In this document: one piece after another, positions 12,402 to 24,656 of the stretch
Numbering within the stretch: the first letter of the stretch is position 1
Layout: each line of letters starts with the position of its first letter
Assembly (NCBI RefSeq): GCF_025766255.1
Contig: NW_026516803.1
Location: 1 to 64,000 of the forward strand
Direction of reading: 5' to 3'
DNA length: 64,000 bases
From: Zychaea mexicana
Taxonomy: Eukaryota; Mucoromycota; Mucoromycetes; Mucorales; Lichtheimiaceae
Program-made: the position numbers and the translations under genes
The notes under the pieces: generated by a model
Seen by the model: the letters and a program-made list of their open reading frames with translations, nothing else
Databases searched by the model: none
Told to the model about the DNA's origin: nothing

Positions 12402-12522
12402 GCTTTTAACGACTTCCTGGGTCAGAGCAAGGGGAAGGGGAGGGGGGGATAAATTATACAAAGAAGCAATAAAGATATAATATATGATGCAAAAAAGAAG
12501 ATGAGGCTTTTAACGACTTCCT
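12402..12522. repeat. 17-bp direct repeat, 104 bp apart
   Basis: GCTTTTAACGACTTCCT occurs at 12402-12418 and again, identically, at 12506-12522. On the minus strand both copies sit directly after an AG dinucleotide, so they could be a duplicated exon edge. Confidence 0.8.
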
Positions 12523-12969
12523 CAGGTCCAAGTGAAAGCAAAAAGCACACGCCACCGTCCAGATGGATGGATAGATCTTAACCACAGCCGATGGACTACT
12601 TGACAGGTCGGCTTCTAGAAGCGGGATGACAGTGGAGCATCAATCTTGACTAGCATGGAGGTGTCTGTGCGCTATCGCCATTCCAAGAAACAAAAGAGAT
12701 AAACAGTTAATGGGAAACTGTTAAACCACACACATACAAGATTTTATCGTGCTATGCTTACCCATACTTTTACGATGAGACACAGGAGAGCCGAGCACAC
12801 GGCCAGAGCAGAGCAGAGCAGAGAAACGCAGCCAAGACAAAAACACTTCTTCTAACTGAAAATAAAAAAGGTTCATTAGAGCCTGTGCTATCTTTATTTT
12901 TTGACACGGCATTACCATCCTCCTCCATACCAAGCTGGATCCAGCTACACTTACATTTGTTTTGTCGTT

Positions 12970-13691
12970 TTACAGCAAAGTTATAGACAGAGAGAGATGG
13001 GGTCTAAGCCAATCCAAGTCCAAACAGATCACCGCAGAGCCATCCTCTAATAGAAAAAAGAAGACATCTATGAGCAGCTGCATACACCTTTTGACATGTC
13101 ACGGCAGACATCTTCCTGGTTCTTCAAACCCGCAAAGACAAACACAAGCACAGCTATACTTACGATTATGACATCCTTGAGTTGGAGGAAGAGAGCCTTG
13201 AGTTAGAGAGAGGAAAAGCAAGAAGGGGATGACCAATTCTGAAAAAAGAATAAGAGAAGAAAGGGAGGAGAGAAAGAAAACTTTTTTGAGAGACTGCCAT
13301 ATTGCATACGTCATGGTCAGGAGCCCTTTCCCGTCACGCTGCTGTACACACTGCACACCTTTGACGCGTCATCCCCAACACCCATGCCATCCTACTCACC
13401 TATCATACCAATGTTCAAGTCCCCTTTTGCTTATACTTACTATCTGTTACTTGTCCGCAGGACACAATTAACCCAACCAGCATAAAGCAAAACCTGAAGT
13501 AGAATGAAAAGAAGAAAGAGCATGAGCAGGCTGTTCTTAATATGCAACTATTCCTGACACGTCATGGCATCAGCACCTCCAACAGACACTCGACTTCTCT
13601 CCAGCTCATCCTCACATTTCATTCCCTACCGTACTTACAGTTGTTGCTTGTGCTTAAGGGTGGGGTGCAAACACCAAACCGAACCAACCAT
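12970..13691 (-). CDS. candidate small spliced ORF (weak)
   Basis: Four short minus-strand segments (13639-13691, 13441-13493, 13164-13238, 12970-13046) join in phase from an ATG to a TAA through three introns with GTAAGT donors, polypyrimidine tracts and CAG/TAG acceptors. The 85-residue product has two hydrophobic stretches (FCFMLVGLIVSC; LVIPFLLFLSL) and no known domain. The introns look real. The frame could be chance, and the exons may instead belong to a non-coding RNA or to the 5' part of the gene ending at 11516. Confidence 0.22.
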
Positions 13692-14439
13692 TTCAAAAAG
13701 TCAAAATCCTATAGTAGTAGCAGAGAAGAAAGGAGGATAACATTAGCGACTGTATGCTGTACACACACTTCTTTAGACACGTCGAAATTCATATCTTCTT
13801 TCGTATATCACATCCACATGCAAAACCTCAAAGTACACTTCACACTTTCCATATTGTACTTACTCTTGCATCTGCGCTTTGAGAGCCAACGTGAGGGGGA
13901 GATGGACCAGGTTAAGACGAGAAGAAGGTTTGTGTCAAAAAGAAAGAAAGTGAGATAAACGGATTTTGAGATACTCACAACCGGTTGCATACACTCTTCT
14001 CACTCACCACCATAAACATACACTCTCCGATCCTCTAATCCGTTCCAATGACAATCATATTGAAAAGCTTTGGTTTAGAAAAGTTGACGAAGAGGAAGAA
14101 GAGTGGCATGATTGCTGTGGCCGCGCGGTTATATAGTAATGATGAACACACATGCTACGCGGCATTTGAGCCAGTTCATTCTATCCAATCAGATTACTCT
14201 CTGACGTTTATGACGCGCCGAGGTGTGTGGCTCTTCCAGATCAGAGAATTTATTCTACATGAATGTATGACTGTGTGAGTAGACGGGTATCGCATCGAGG
14301 AAAGACTCAAGGGAATAACCGTCATTAGCACGATGTGAAGCTCACTTCAAATCCTTCATCATCCGAGAAGTGCCATCGCTTTAAACACGCTGAATACAAG
14401 TACCGATACAAATATCAACGTATTTACTACACTATGTAT

Positions 14440-15601
14440 ACAGGAGTACCCAAGATCTCATGAGACACGACGATCCCGCGCTTGCCGATGTTCCATTTGG
14501 TGGAAAAACTATGGTCCTTGGTGTTGACTTTTGCCAGGTACTCAACATTGAATACTCTCCTCTACTTTGCATTCTTTTGTTATTGAGCGGTAATACTTAC
14601 GTTAAAGTATCTACATCAAAACTGGTGATAGGTCCTTCCTGTGATACCAAATGCATCGCGCTCGCAAATCGTACAGCAGTGTCTAAATCGTTCATCCATT
14701 TGGCCCAGCGTCATCATCCACCACCTTGATACCAACATGCGCGTCCAACAGGCTGCCAATTCCGATGATGCAAACGAGCTTGGCCAGTCTATGCAATATT
14801 TACTCTGCATTGTTGATGGTGCTGAGCTGTTGGTGCCAAGCGGAACTTGCACACCCATAGTGGACTCTGAAATAAGACACGGCTGATTGTACGCTCTCTC
14901 CAACGATATGGACTTGAAGCTGAGATAGCCACTGGAACTCATGCTGGCAACATCGTCTTGATCCCTCGCATAACTTTAACACCATCACAAAGACGCTCTC
15001 CCATTTTCTTCAAACGCAATCAATTCCCTGTTCGCCTGGCATTTGCAATGAACATCAATAAGGCACAGAGACAAACTTTTAACACTGTTGGCCTCTACTT
15101 ACCTGAACCTCCTTTCACCCACCACGGTCTACTTTATGTAGCCATGTCGCGCGTCCACACCCCTTCTTCCATCAGAATCATGCTAGATCCTGAGAACTCA
15201 AGTATCGCGGGTCAGCAAGGCCAAAACACGCGAAATGTTGTTTTCCATGAAGTCCTTCTCTAATTCTTTTTATCGCCTATTCTTTTTTACCTTCTAATAA
15301 ATATCACTACATACATTATCTTTTTCTACACTTAGTTTCGCGTTGCATTTAAGCTGGAGATAGTTAAGTATCCAACTTTGACGACTTTCTATGATAGATT
15401 ACTTCTCACTGCACAATGATCTTGCTTTTGTTTTTTGAAAACAGACAATAAGCATTTAATACCAAAACATTGAACCAACCTCGCTCCACAGGGGCGTTTG
15501 GGGTTCAAGGGGGGAACCCCCTTGCGACGCGTTTCCGTTGAATGACACGGAGCGAAGCGGAGGGGCTCATTCATCCGAGCGAAGCGAGGAAGGACCGCTA
15601 G
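14440..15601 (+). mobile_element. 5'-truncated Helitron relic
   Basis: The element contains broken Helitron helicase sequence followed by a typical Helitron 3' end: GC-rich palindromic sequence (AAGGGGGGAACCCCCTT near 15510-15526), two copies of GAGCGAAGCG, and a terminal CTAG at 15598-15601 followed by T. Helitrons end in CTRR and insert between A and T. No Rep (HUH) domain is present and the 5' end cannot be found, so the left limit is approximate. It is non-autonomous and decayed. Confidence 0.7.
14461..15263 (+). pseudogene. Helitron Pif1-type helicase fragment (broken)
   Basis: Three pieces of a Pif1-like helicase in different frames are visible. The first (14461-14536) carries DVPFGGKTMVLGVDFCQ, the Helitron form of helicase motif II/III. 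It breaks and resumes at about 14632 with VLPVIPNASRSQIVQQ, separated by a 95-base GT...AG segment that could be an intron or insertion. The frame ends at 14886. A third piece from about 14873 to 15263 (RYGLEAEIATGTHAGNIVLI, LAFAMNINKAQRQT, YVAMSRV) holds the C-terminal motifs. A large internal part is missing between pieces two and three. KAQRQT replaces the usual KAQGQT. The stop at 15261 is intact, but the gene cannot make an active helicase. Confidence 0.8.
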
Positions 15602-16258
15602 TATATTGTATATATATGTTGTGATGTTAATTTGTCTACTAGGTGGTTTTTGTCTCACATATCAAAAATTTTGGGGCATTACATATATAATTAACTTTGT
15701 GTCAGTGGTGAGGGACGGGTGGAGAGAAAAATTGGATATATAGCGGGGGTAATGTAAAGGATGAGAATCAGGAGGAGGAGGCGATGTGCAATAAGAAAAG
15801 AAAGAGAGAGAAAAGATATGTACACATAAGAGAAAATTTACAAGAAAGAAATAGGAAAAACATACACAAAGGTGTAGTGTGTAATGCAGTAGTAGTAATA
15901 ATGGCGGGAGTAAGAAGGAAAATATGTGAGGAGTATATAAGCAGCATATTATAAATAAAGTGTGTGTGTGTGTGTGTGCCGTTCTGGTCGACCAATGTGA
16001 TATGAGGGATGATAATATATGGAAGAAGCATAATAGCAAGTGAAAAGAAAAACATAATCAGTTGTGATTTGAGGCGCGAAGAGAGAAATCAGTAATTGGT
16101 GGCATAGCATTAAGTGTGCAATATATACGGTGTATGGTGGGCAAGAAGAAGAAGAATGATGATTGTATGTATAAGGTGCGCTTGTAGTATGAGTTGGAGA
16201 ATAAAGTGGCATAATAAGTATGGAATAAGCGGCATATGCCTTTGAATTGTTTGTTTGT
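15602..16258. other. 3' flank of the homeodomain gene
   Basis: No gene is supported. A (TG)9 microsatellite lies at 15961-15978, with purine-rich tracts around it. The region probably holds the 3' untranslated sequence and terminator of the homeodomain gene. Confidence 0.5.
15961..15978. repeat. (TG)9 microsatellite
   Basis: Nine TG units, uninterrupted, downstream of the homeodomain gene stop. Confidence 0.95.
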
Positions 16259-17680
16259 TTATGCAAAATCATGGTAAGCTGCAGTGGTGACACTGGCTGC
16301 TGCTGCTGCTACTGCTGTTGCTGTGGAGTTTGGAGCGGTCATCCACGATAAGTCGGCATTGTTGTAGATGGGCTCCGAGAGTCTCCGCGTGGCCTGAATA
16401 AAATGTAACCAATCTGTCAGTTTCAAAAGTGCCACATGTACACGTCGTTCAACAACAAACTCAGCAGGCTATTTTTTTTGTTAGTTTACCTCACTAAAAT
16501 CTGTTTGTTGTTGCTGGTGTTGATGGCCCGAAGATGCAGCGATCATCGTCATCTGCTGTTGCTCCTGCTGCTGTGCAAGGGGATACGAGGTCCGCCTTAT
16601 GTCGCCAAAGTATGGATCAAACAGCGCGGCAAAAGCTGCAGCGGTTGTCGTGTCAGTTTCCGTCACGCGATCTAATGTAACCAGCGGTTGTTCTTTGAGC
16701 TCATCTGCTGCTGCTTCTCGAGAATACATCAGCCCAGGCACGAGATCCCATTTTCCGGCAGTGTCCTGCTGGAGCTGCTGGAACTCATGCGAATGCTGTT
16801 GTTGATCAAGAAACGAAAACACATCGATAGGTGTGATTGGCGTCAATTGTTCGGTATATGATGACGATGCATTGCTATGCTGTCGTTGCATAGGCGGAGC
16901 TGCTGCAGAGCTGCTACAGGCAGTAGTAGTTGCGGATGATGATGATGTTGCTGCCAAGGCTGCTACCTCTGCTGCTGATACATCGACCCTTGGTGGCGTC
17001 ATTTCTTGTTGTTGTTGTTGTTCCCGACGCTGCTGAGCCTTGGCCTTGGCGCGTCGATTTTGAAACCAGACCTGGACGCCTCTGGGAGTCATACCAAGTT
17101 TTTGCGCGAGTGAACGCCGTTTGTGAGCGTTCGGCTTTGGATTTTCCAGGAACGTCTTTTCCAACACTTTGAACTGGGCGCGTGATGTCCGTCGTCGATG
17201 CTTGACCTCAAATGGATTGTAAAAGGCGGGTCTGAACTCTTCTGATGGCATGGCAACAATACCAGGAGGCGGGTAGCAACAGCAATCACAAGTGATTGGG
17301 CTGCTAGAGCCGGCCTTTGCGTTGGCCATGGTGTAGGCAGGGTCCATCATGATGGGCCCTGAAGATAGGGGGTTGTTGGGAGCCAAGAACCAGCCCCCGT
17401 CTCCTGCTCCTCCTTCACCCCCGTCCATCATACAAGCTGTCGTCGAGTCACCTTGAACGGATGAAGTCGATGACGGTGGAGAGCAGCAGTCGACGCAATA
17501 GCACGCGGAGGGTAATGGTGGGGTGTATTGCTGTAACTGTCGCTCGTCGCCGCAAAAAGGACGTTTGTAAGCGAGTGGAGCTGGGGGCGGTGGTGGCGGC
17601 GGTGGTGCTACCAGGCTAGTATCGTCGATGACGACACATCCATTGCTGCTGATGTTATTGTTACTGGTTGTCGAGAGCAT
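16259..17680 (-). CDS. Homeodomain transcription factor
   Basis: Two minus-strand exons (16490-17680 and 16259-16393) encode 441 residues. A homeodomain spans about residues 160-218. It starts with a basic arm (KHRRRTSRAQF) and has helix 3 with the invariant WFQNRRAKAK core (GVQVWFQNRRAKAKAQ), so DNA binding is expected. It is preceded by a Cys-rich and proline-rich region (eight consecutive Pro near residue 26; CYCVDCC; CDCCCY) and followed by Gln/Ala/Ser-rich sequence typical of activation regions. The splice removes a 96-base intron whose donor GTAAAC follows TTTAGTGAG; the second exon ends in an Ala-rich stretch and TAA. The target genes are unknown. The long upstream leader has T-rich runs and a 39-codon upstream frame near 18.2-18.3 kb, suggesting translational control. 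Confidence 0.88.
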
Positions 17681-20600
17681 ATTTAATTATGTGCGCGATG
17701 GGTTGTTGTTCATAAAAAAAGGCGTGTTTTTCTTTTTGTTCGTCGTGTCGTAGCAGGAAAATAACAAAAAGGCGTAAGGGGAAATATTTGTACACAAACC
17801 AAAGAAAAAATAAATAAAATAAAAGAGAAAAAAAATATGGTTGAGAAGGAAAAGAAGAAGAAAAAGAAGAAGAGGAAAAAAATGCAGATCGCGGCCGATA
17901 AAGAGAAAGAGAGAAGAAAGATGGCCGTATTTGTCTATATTTAGCTGACTTTCTTTCGCGTGTAGTATTGGAGCTCGTTTGCACAGTGGCAGTAGTGGTA
18001 GTAGTAGTAGTAGTATTAGTAGTAGTAGGTGGTGATTGCTGTTGCTGTGTCGTGTATTCTCTGGCGTAGAATAAGTCGAGAGAGGAATGTGAGGGGTGTC
18101 CATGTCGTGCGTGCGTATGGGTTTTTCTGTCACTTGTGGGGGCTGTAAAGAGAGAGCAGGGGTTAAACCTCACGCGTTCTGATCATATGCATTCGAGTTA
18201 TTCAAGGAGTAGCTGAAGATGTCCACTTTTACAATTGTGGGAGGAGCAGGTTGCTCTTTCGGCTGCTGCTGATGACGACAAAGCGCCATCGTATGGGGAG
18301 TTATCAGACACCGGTGACAGTAAAAACTAAACAGGAACGGAGTTGTAGGAAACGGGGCGGAGAAAATGGACAATACACCATCATATGCTCTTTATGGCGG
18401 TATGAGGAAAGAAGAGCAAGAGCAAGAAGCATGCGGAGAGAGGGGGGGGGGGTTTGGTGAACTAAGGGTGAGCAGCAGCATGAAAAGGCTCTTTAAAAAA
18501 CGCGGTTGCTGGACTAGGGCGGTTTAGTGCAATAGTCTCTCTCTTTTTCTTTAACGATCCCAAGCTATTGTCTAGTGAAGTCTCCTCTTTGTTGATCGCT
18601 GCTATGTATGGACAACCCGATGGATAAAAGGATAAGCAAGTTTTCAGCCGTTTTTTCATTGCTTCGCCACGCGGGCTGCCCGCCGAAAAAAAAATCGCAT
18701 GTGCATATCCATGCGTTTCACTAGTCCTCTTTTCCATAATGATCGGCTGCTTGCCGTTACTGGGGTTATGCATTTACAGTGAAAAGATGATGCCATCCGA
18801 TTCTAGGTTAATTTTTTAAGTTCACAAGAACGGGTAAAAGTATAGTACAAGGCACAGAACAGAAAAAAGCTCGGCGCGAGACCACTACTTTGGATTGCAT
18901 TTATACCAAAAAAGAAAAAAAAAAGTCTCAGCCAATCATGTGCATAAAATCTGACAGGTAGGATAAACAATCGATGTGTGCTACCCTCCTTCTCACTGGG
19001 TCATCACTTACTGTAACTATTCTTTACTACCCGTGTCGTAGACACCAATAGTAGTTGGAGCATCACTATTTTTTTTAATTAATTTGTCACTTTGCTGATA
19101 AACGATCGAGGCAATAGAGTGTGCACTAGAGAGTCCATCTGCAATAAGAAGCAAAAGTGATGTTTGTTTTTCCATGACAGTCATGTACGTGGTGGCTTAA
19201 TAGTAATTAGTAGAAGGAACAGGATTCATAGCATGCATTGTCATTAGCAAGAGTGATTGCTGACGCAGTGGGTGGCAAGTACAGTGGGCACTTGAATCAC
19301 GACAAAAGCGGGACCCTACATTACATCTCAAACAGATGTCCATTTTCAGTTTTTGGGGGGCAATGTGAACCTTCTATCTTGATGTACAGCAAAAAGGCGC
19401 ATAGGCCAGCTTAAGATTGAGAAAAAAGAGAGATGTTCTGTAACATGCATGATGTGCGTTTGGGTGCAGCAGTAAGTTAGATGCTCACCTGTGTTATGTA
19501 CGTATAAGTGGTTGTGAACCTCGATAAGAGCAAAGGGAGAAGAAGAATGACACTCTGTCTAGAAGGCTGATGCAATTTCTTTAAGTGAAGCTACGTTGTA
19601 CTACTAGACGCGATGTATATGCGCGTGTGCCACTTGGAGTGTGATTTTAGTGTTATGTGTGACACTACTGTTTGTTGTGCAGCACTTCTACTATACATTA
19701 TGCACGTAAAGTTTACCAAGATCAAATGCGCAAAAGTGTCACCATGTAAGCTCAGAGTTATACAATATAGATATCATTTAGCTACCAAGCGAGAAAAGAT
19801 GGATCTATAATTCAGAAATCATTCTCCCTTGCTATCTACTACCAACATTCCTTGTCGTTTAAGCAAATAGTGATGGGTTTATCTATCGATTATCCTTTTT
19901 TCTATTATTATTATCACTAAACCCAACTGAGCCCCTGACATAGATAGAAAAAGGAGGAATAAGGGAGGGAGGGATGGGGTAGCAAAGAATGGAATCATAA
20001 TATTCCATTGAAAGCCTCAATACTGCAAGTTCCCAGGGCAGATGGCAGATGACATCTGTCATTATGCAGGATGGGAGAGACAGTATTCACATCATATGAT
20101 GCTGTTATAGGTAAACAGTTTCAAACATGTGGCACCATGTTGCTGCTGCTTCTGTTGCAGACAGAACGGCAGATTGGATAGACGAAAACAAAACTTACCT
20201 AAGTAGTTCAATATGTTCTATTCGGTCTTTTTGTGATATAGGCCCCTACTGGAAAAATTTCAATTCTATTTTAGCAGTATCCTAGTATATGGTTCTGCTT
20301 TCACATACTTACAATGTATTCCGTCTCTTTAGAAAATGCTGCACTACAGTGCAGCAGTATGCTAGAGACGAGTAACCTTGCAGCAAAATTATTGCAACAT
20401 AACAAGCAAGAAAGAAGCCATACAGTGTTCTTACAGTGCTTACAGATAGTGTACCGCGTGATATGCGCATTATTGTTTTTCATTGAAAGCCATATTTCCA
20501 GACTAACGGTCGTATGCAATATAACCAACATTCTGTATAGTAATCTTTCTTTGAAAAAAAAAAAAAAACAAGGAGAGGTGGATGAGGGCAATGATCGTTT

Positions 20601-23600
20601 GTAGACTTTTCCTCGGCATTCATTCTGCATTTTGTATATACTGTAAGATATTAAGTACAACTACAGCCTTCTCTTTATTTTACCGGCAAAGCAAAAGCGG
20701 GTATTACACAATACAGTCAGCCCGAGAATCGAGCTTGCACAGGGCCCTGTATCTACATGCCCCATCGACGGTGCTGTCCCACAGCACCTGCGAGTATGTC
20801 ATGGGGTTCTTAATTGGCTTTGAGAACAAACACATGTGTATGTTTAAGCTAGCAAAGCAAAAACTACGAGCGAAGCGAAAGGCCGACTCCTTGGGTCTGC
20901 AAAATTGGGTAAAAGTAAAAGGTAGTGCATAGCATCTATTATTAAGAAAGTATAGTAGGTCGGAAGACTCGCCCACAAGAGTCAGAACGAAAAAGGAATC
21001 ATTATACGATAATATGAGAATATCTACCTTTTGGTACACCAAGGTGAATAGAAAGAGAAGGCAAATGAATTGTACAAAAATATAAATAGAATGGATAGAG
21101 ATATAAAGTCACAGTAATGGGATTCTTAATAAGAAGGATGGAAGACGGGAAAGAGAGCACATATACAGCTGTACGGCGACATGATACTAAAAAGAAAACT
21201 TGGTCATGCATGAACGCCACAATTACCGCACATAGTAAAGGGCCATAACGAGATAGACAGCTCAAGAGAAGTGACAAGGTGAGCTTGACGACTATGACTC
21301 AATCAGCCCGATTGAAGTTGGTAGGATGGCACACATCAAGCAAACGTAATTCTTCGACATGTGAAATATAGATCGACTTGCTTTAAAACACAAAGATTAT
21401 ATGTAGCTCTCTTGAACAGCCGCCCTAAAGGATGGATGGATGGTTGATGCATTTTGATATTTATAGTTCCCTTTTTTTGGGGAAAAAATTACAGGCTTTG
21501 GGTTCAATGACGATCAGGAGAAAGACATATAATTGCGCCTTACAGAATAATTACTGAAAGAGGGATGTGAGTGACGGTTTTGCAGAGCATGATGATCAGC
21601 CACTCCCTTGAGATGGTACATATTTCAAGCACAAACACTTTTCCTTTGTTGGCATGTCCGGTTCGTCACACAAGCAAAATATTAGACATGCATGACATGT
21701 ACAACGTCAAAACGTTTTCCTCTACTTGGCTTTTTTTTAGAATGGCTCACACATTCAAACATCGTTGCAGTAACGATTGTATATTGGCACTTGCGATATC
21801 TTTTGTGGCTCTGAAAGGATGCTACAAAAGAACATTTGGCGAGGAGAATTGTATCTTTTGCTGGCATGTTATTGATGTTTGATTAGAGTCAAAGCTACAA
21901 ATGTATGTACTGTACACAGGTACAACGCAAATCCACCAGTTTTACAAATTTGGTAAGCCACTCATCCTCTTTTTTTCTTCTTCTTACCCCAACATTCGAT
22001 TCAGTAACCGAGTACATACTGTATACATGCCCCATTCAATGGTATAACTGAAGACAAACTTTTCAATCTAAATTGCTATGAAATATATATACATATATTC
22101 AGCAATAAGTGTTAGAAATAAGATAAACTACTATGCATGTATACGTACCTATACAGTAATTATGCGGCTGCATCGGCACAGATCAAAGGTGATGCTTAAA
22201 ATAACCGTTACTTTGAAATATCTTGGAAAACCTGGCAAAATTACTTTGACCGGCGATGGCTTTCAAAATTACTTTTAAATGCTATAAGGCTAAGGTGCGG
22301 TAGTATGCAGCATAGTTTTCTCTTCTTCTTTCAAAGCCGTTAGTCGTAATTTTACAGGTATTTACATGTTCCTACTGCTAACTCCTGTCACTGTTTATTT
22401 TAACGTCCCCTTGTCTAGCTTTATCAGCAGTCCTTGTAATATTAATCAAATGTAATCTGTAGGATATAATGGCAGTGGGTAATGCTCTTATTGAAGCCAG
22501 ATATATAGACTGTCATTCAGAATTTTATCCTAATAAAATACGAGCATGTCACTTTTGTTCTTCTCTCGTACTGTTCTATATATAAGTATGACTGATTACT
22601 AGGTACTGCTCCCCCTGTCTCTCTGAAAAAGAAGAAGGGAGCATCCCAATATAACATTTTTGCGCGGATCTATATAAAAGGGGGCACTGGGATGGTGGAG
22701 TTATGTGCTGGTCGGTGCATTTATATACATAATACACCACATTATTATGAGATACTAAAAAAGTGAGGATCAACTTGCGTGTCCTAAAAAGCTTTTAAGA
22801 AAAGCGTATTTTGAACTGTAGATAGATATGGAGTGTAATTATTGACTCCTTAACTTCGGGTTTTCTTCCACTTGCTGTGCCTGTGCTCAGCGACCAAGAA
22901 TGGAAAAACACAAGTGTCAAAGTGAACAAGAAGAAGGCACTACTTGATAGAATGAAACTTCTGCTACACGTGTGATTCTCTATACTAGCTACTACAGTAA
23001 TGGAAAAAGCAATCTATTACACGTCGTCTGTGAAAATGTGGCAAAAAAAAGACTTGGCGAGTCACTTGATCCTCTTTTTGTTCATCATCAAGTTGGATGT
23101 ACGATGATAAATAGATCGCCATTATTACAACAACAGATGGTATGTAGTAAGCAGTAAAATAGGCTTACTCCTCGTTTTCAGGCTTTTTTTTCATTGTTGC
23201 TGTGATATGCAAACCATTGTTCTGCTGTACGACATTCCTACCTATCATGGATTTTATGCTCTTTGCATTCATGCATGTGTGTGTGAACGGTTCGCAAGAT
23301 ATATTCCTTTTACGTAATCTGATCCTCTCCTACTACTACTGCTATGTGGAAGAAATACGTATATGTCTGCGTATTGTCTTGATATCCTAGAGAACATCAA
23401 AGAAATTCGTGGATTTCGGGGGTGGGGGAGAATGGATGATGGGTGTCCGCCCGCGCACATTAAACAGAATCACCTCCCTTTCCACCTTCTTTTCCCTTTC
23501 CGCTCATATTCTTTAGGGGCTAATGATTTGAACCTTTTACCCGACACAATATATGCGTACTCGTATACACTAGTACCGTTACTATACCTACTACTACTAC

Positions 23601-24656
23601 TTAGGCTGCTGCTGCTGCTACCACTTCTGACTGTGTGCTGTGTCTTGCTCCTAAAAGGGGCTTTCACTTTAGGGGTGGGACCTAATATGTGCATTGAGGC
23701 GAGAGAGAGAGCGACACACACACACACACACACACCAGCCCTCTCTTTCTTTTTGACCGGTCTTTACTGTCGAGTAAGCGTGGCACTTTTTTGCTTACCT
23801 CGTTCTGGTTGGTAACCTTACCTGTACACATTACTACTTCCATGGCCCGCGTTATGGGGGGCACGAGTGGATATTATTATAGATGATGCCGTTTGTTGTC
23901 TGTAATCTAAACCTCGACATGTTCCAAAAGCCTAATACCTACACTTTGCTATCTCTATGTACAACCTAAAAAAATCATGCGTGCCATGCAAGGGCAGCGA
24001 GTTACTTTACTTGCAAAAGCTAGTACATATCGGGGACGCAAAAAATCACATTATGTACATTTCTTCAAAAGTACATGCGCTGCTACAGAGTAAATTGTTT
24101 GGGTAGCCTCGACTTGACTCGGACAGTGAATACGTCTGCAAAATATTAATGCAACAGGCATAAAACGCTTTAAATTGCTATTTTACGTGGTGAGTGTGGG
24201 TACTTGATCTTTTTTTGGTGAACTTTCTTTTTGCGCTTCAAGGAGGTGCTGATGATCATCATCATCACCACCTTCAGCACTAAAACTTATGGCCCTGCTT
24301 TTCACCATCTCCCTTTGAGGTGGCAGTAGCCAAGTGAACTATCTTGTATCAAATCCGAGAGTTCATAATTTATTGTACAAACGCTTTTCTTTTCCTCTTT
24401 CCTCTCTTTCTTTCTCCATTCTTCCTTTTTTTTTTTTTACTTGTATAGTTGTAACAAAAAAAATATATCGTGGCTACTGCTCGTGCTACTACCACCTGCC
24501 CCATTCTTTTATAGTACTACCTACTACTCTACTACACCAAGTAGTTAGTTAGTACGCTTACACACACATTCTTAATTGTCATTTTTATCATTGTTTACTA
24601 CTACTACCACTACCCTTTAATTATTAAAACAGCTTACAACACCAACAAAGACGACC
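17681..24656. other. 7-kb gene-poor region
   Basis: No open frame above about 120 codons shows a domain or sensible composition. The region has homopurine/homopyrimidine runs, a (CA)n tract at 23714-23735 and TAG/TAC trinucleotide runs near 18.0 and 24.5 kb. It includes the leader of the homeodomain gene (about 17.7-18.3 kb) and of the kinase gene (24.3-24.6 kb). Isolated minus-strand donor-like sites occur near 19.0, 20.2 and 20.3 kb. A GAGCGAAGCG motif near 20868 resembles the Helitron 3' end. Confidence 0.45.
23714..23735. repeat. (CA)n microsatellite
   Basis: About eleven ACAC units, preceded by a short GA run, in the gene-poor region upstream of the kinase gene. Confidence 0.95.

Larger units (their letters stand above)
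12262..14440. other. region rich in minus-strand splice donors
   Basis: ACTTAC on the plus strand (GTAAGT on the minus) occurs at 12949, 13158, 13435, 13633 and 13858, with further copies just outside at 12159, 12243 and 14595. About 0.6 would be expected by chance in 2.5 kb. Long pyrimidine tracts precede AG dinucleotides upstream of several of them. No plus-strand gene is visible. A minus-strand transcript with several small exons is likely, coding or not. Confidence 0.45.

Noticed and set aside
15662..16293. Long minus-strand frames downstream of the homeodomain gene
   Set aside because: Composed of Tyr/His/Ser/Leu runs from purine-rich simple sequence; they lie in a 3' untranslated region.
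17661..18173. 170-codon minus frame before the homeodomain start
   Set aside because: Out of frame with the homeodomain protein, ends inside its first codons and is built from T-rich and trinucleotide repeats; treated as leader.
21571..21882. 103-codon plus frame in the gene-poor region
   Set aside because: No domain, no codon bias, and an open antisense frame of similar size.
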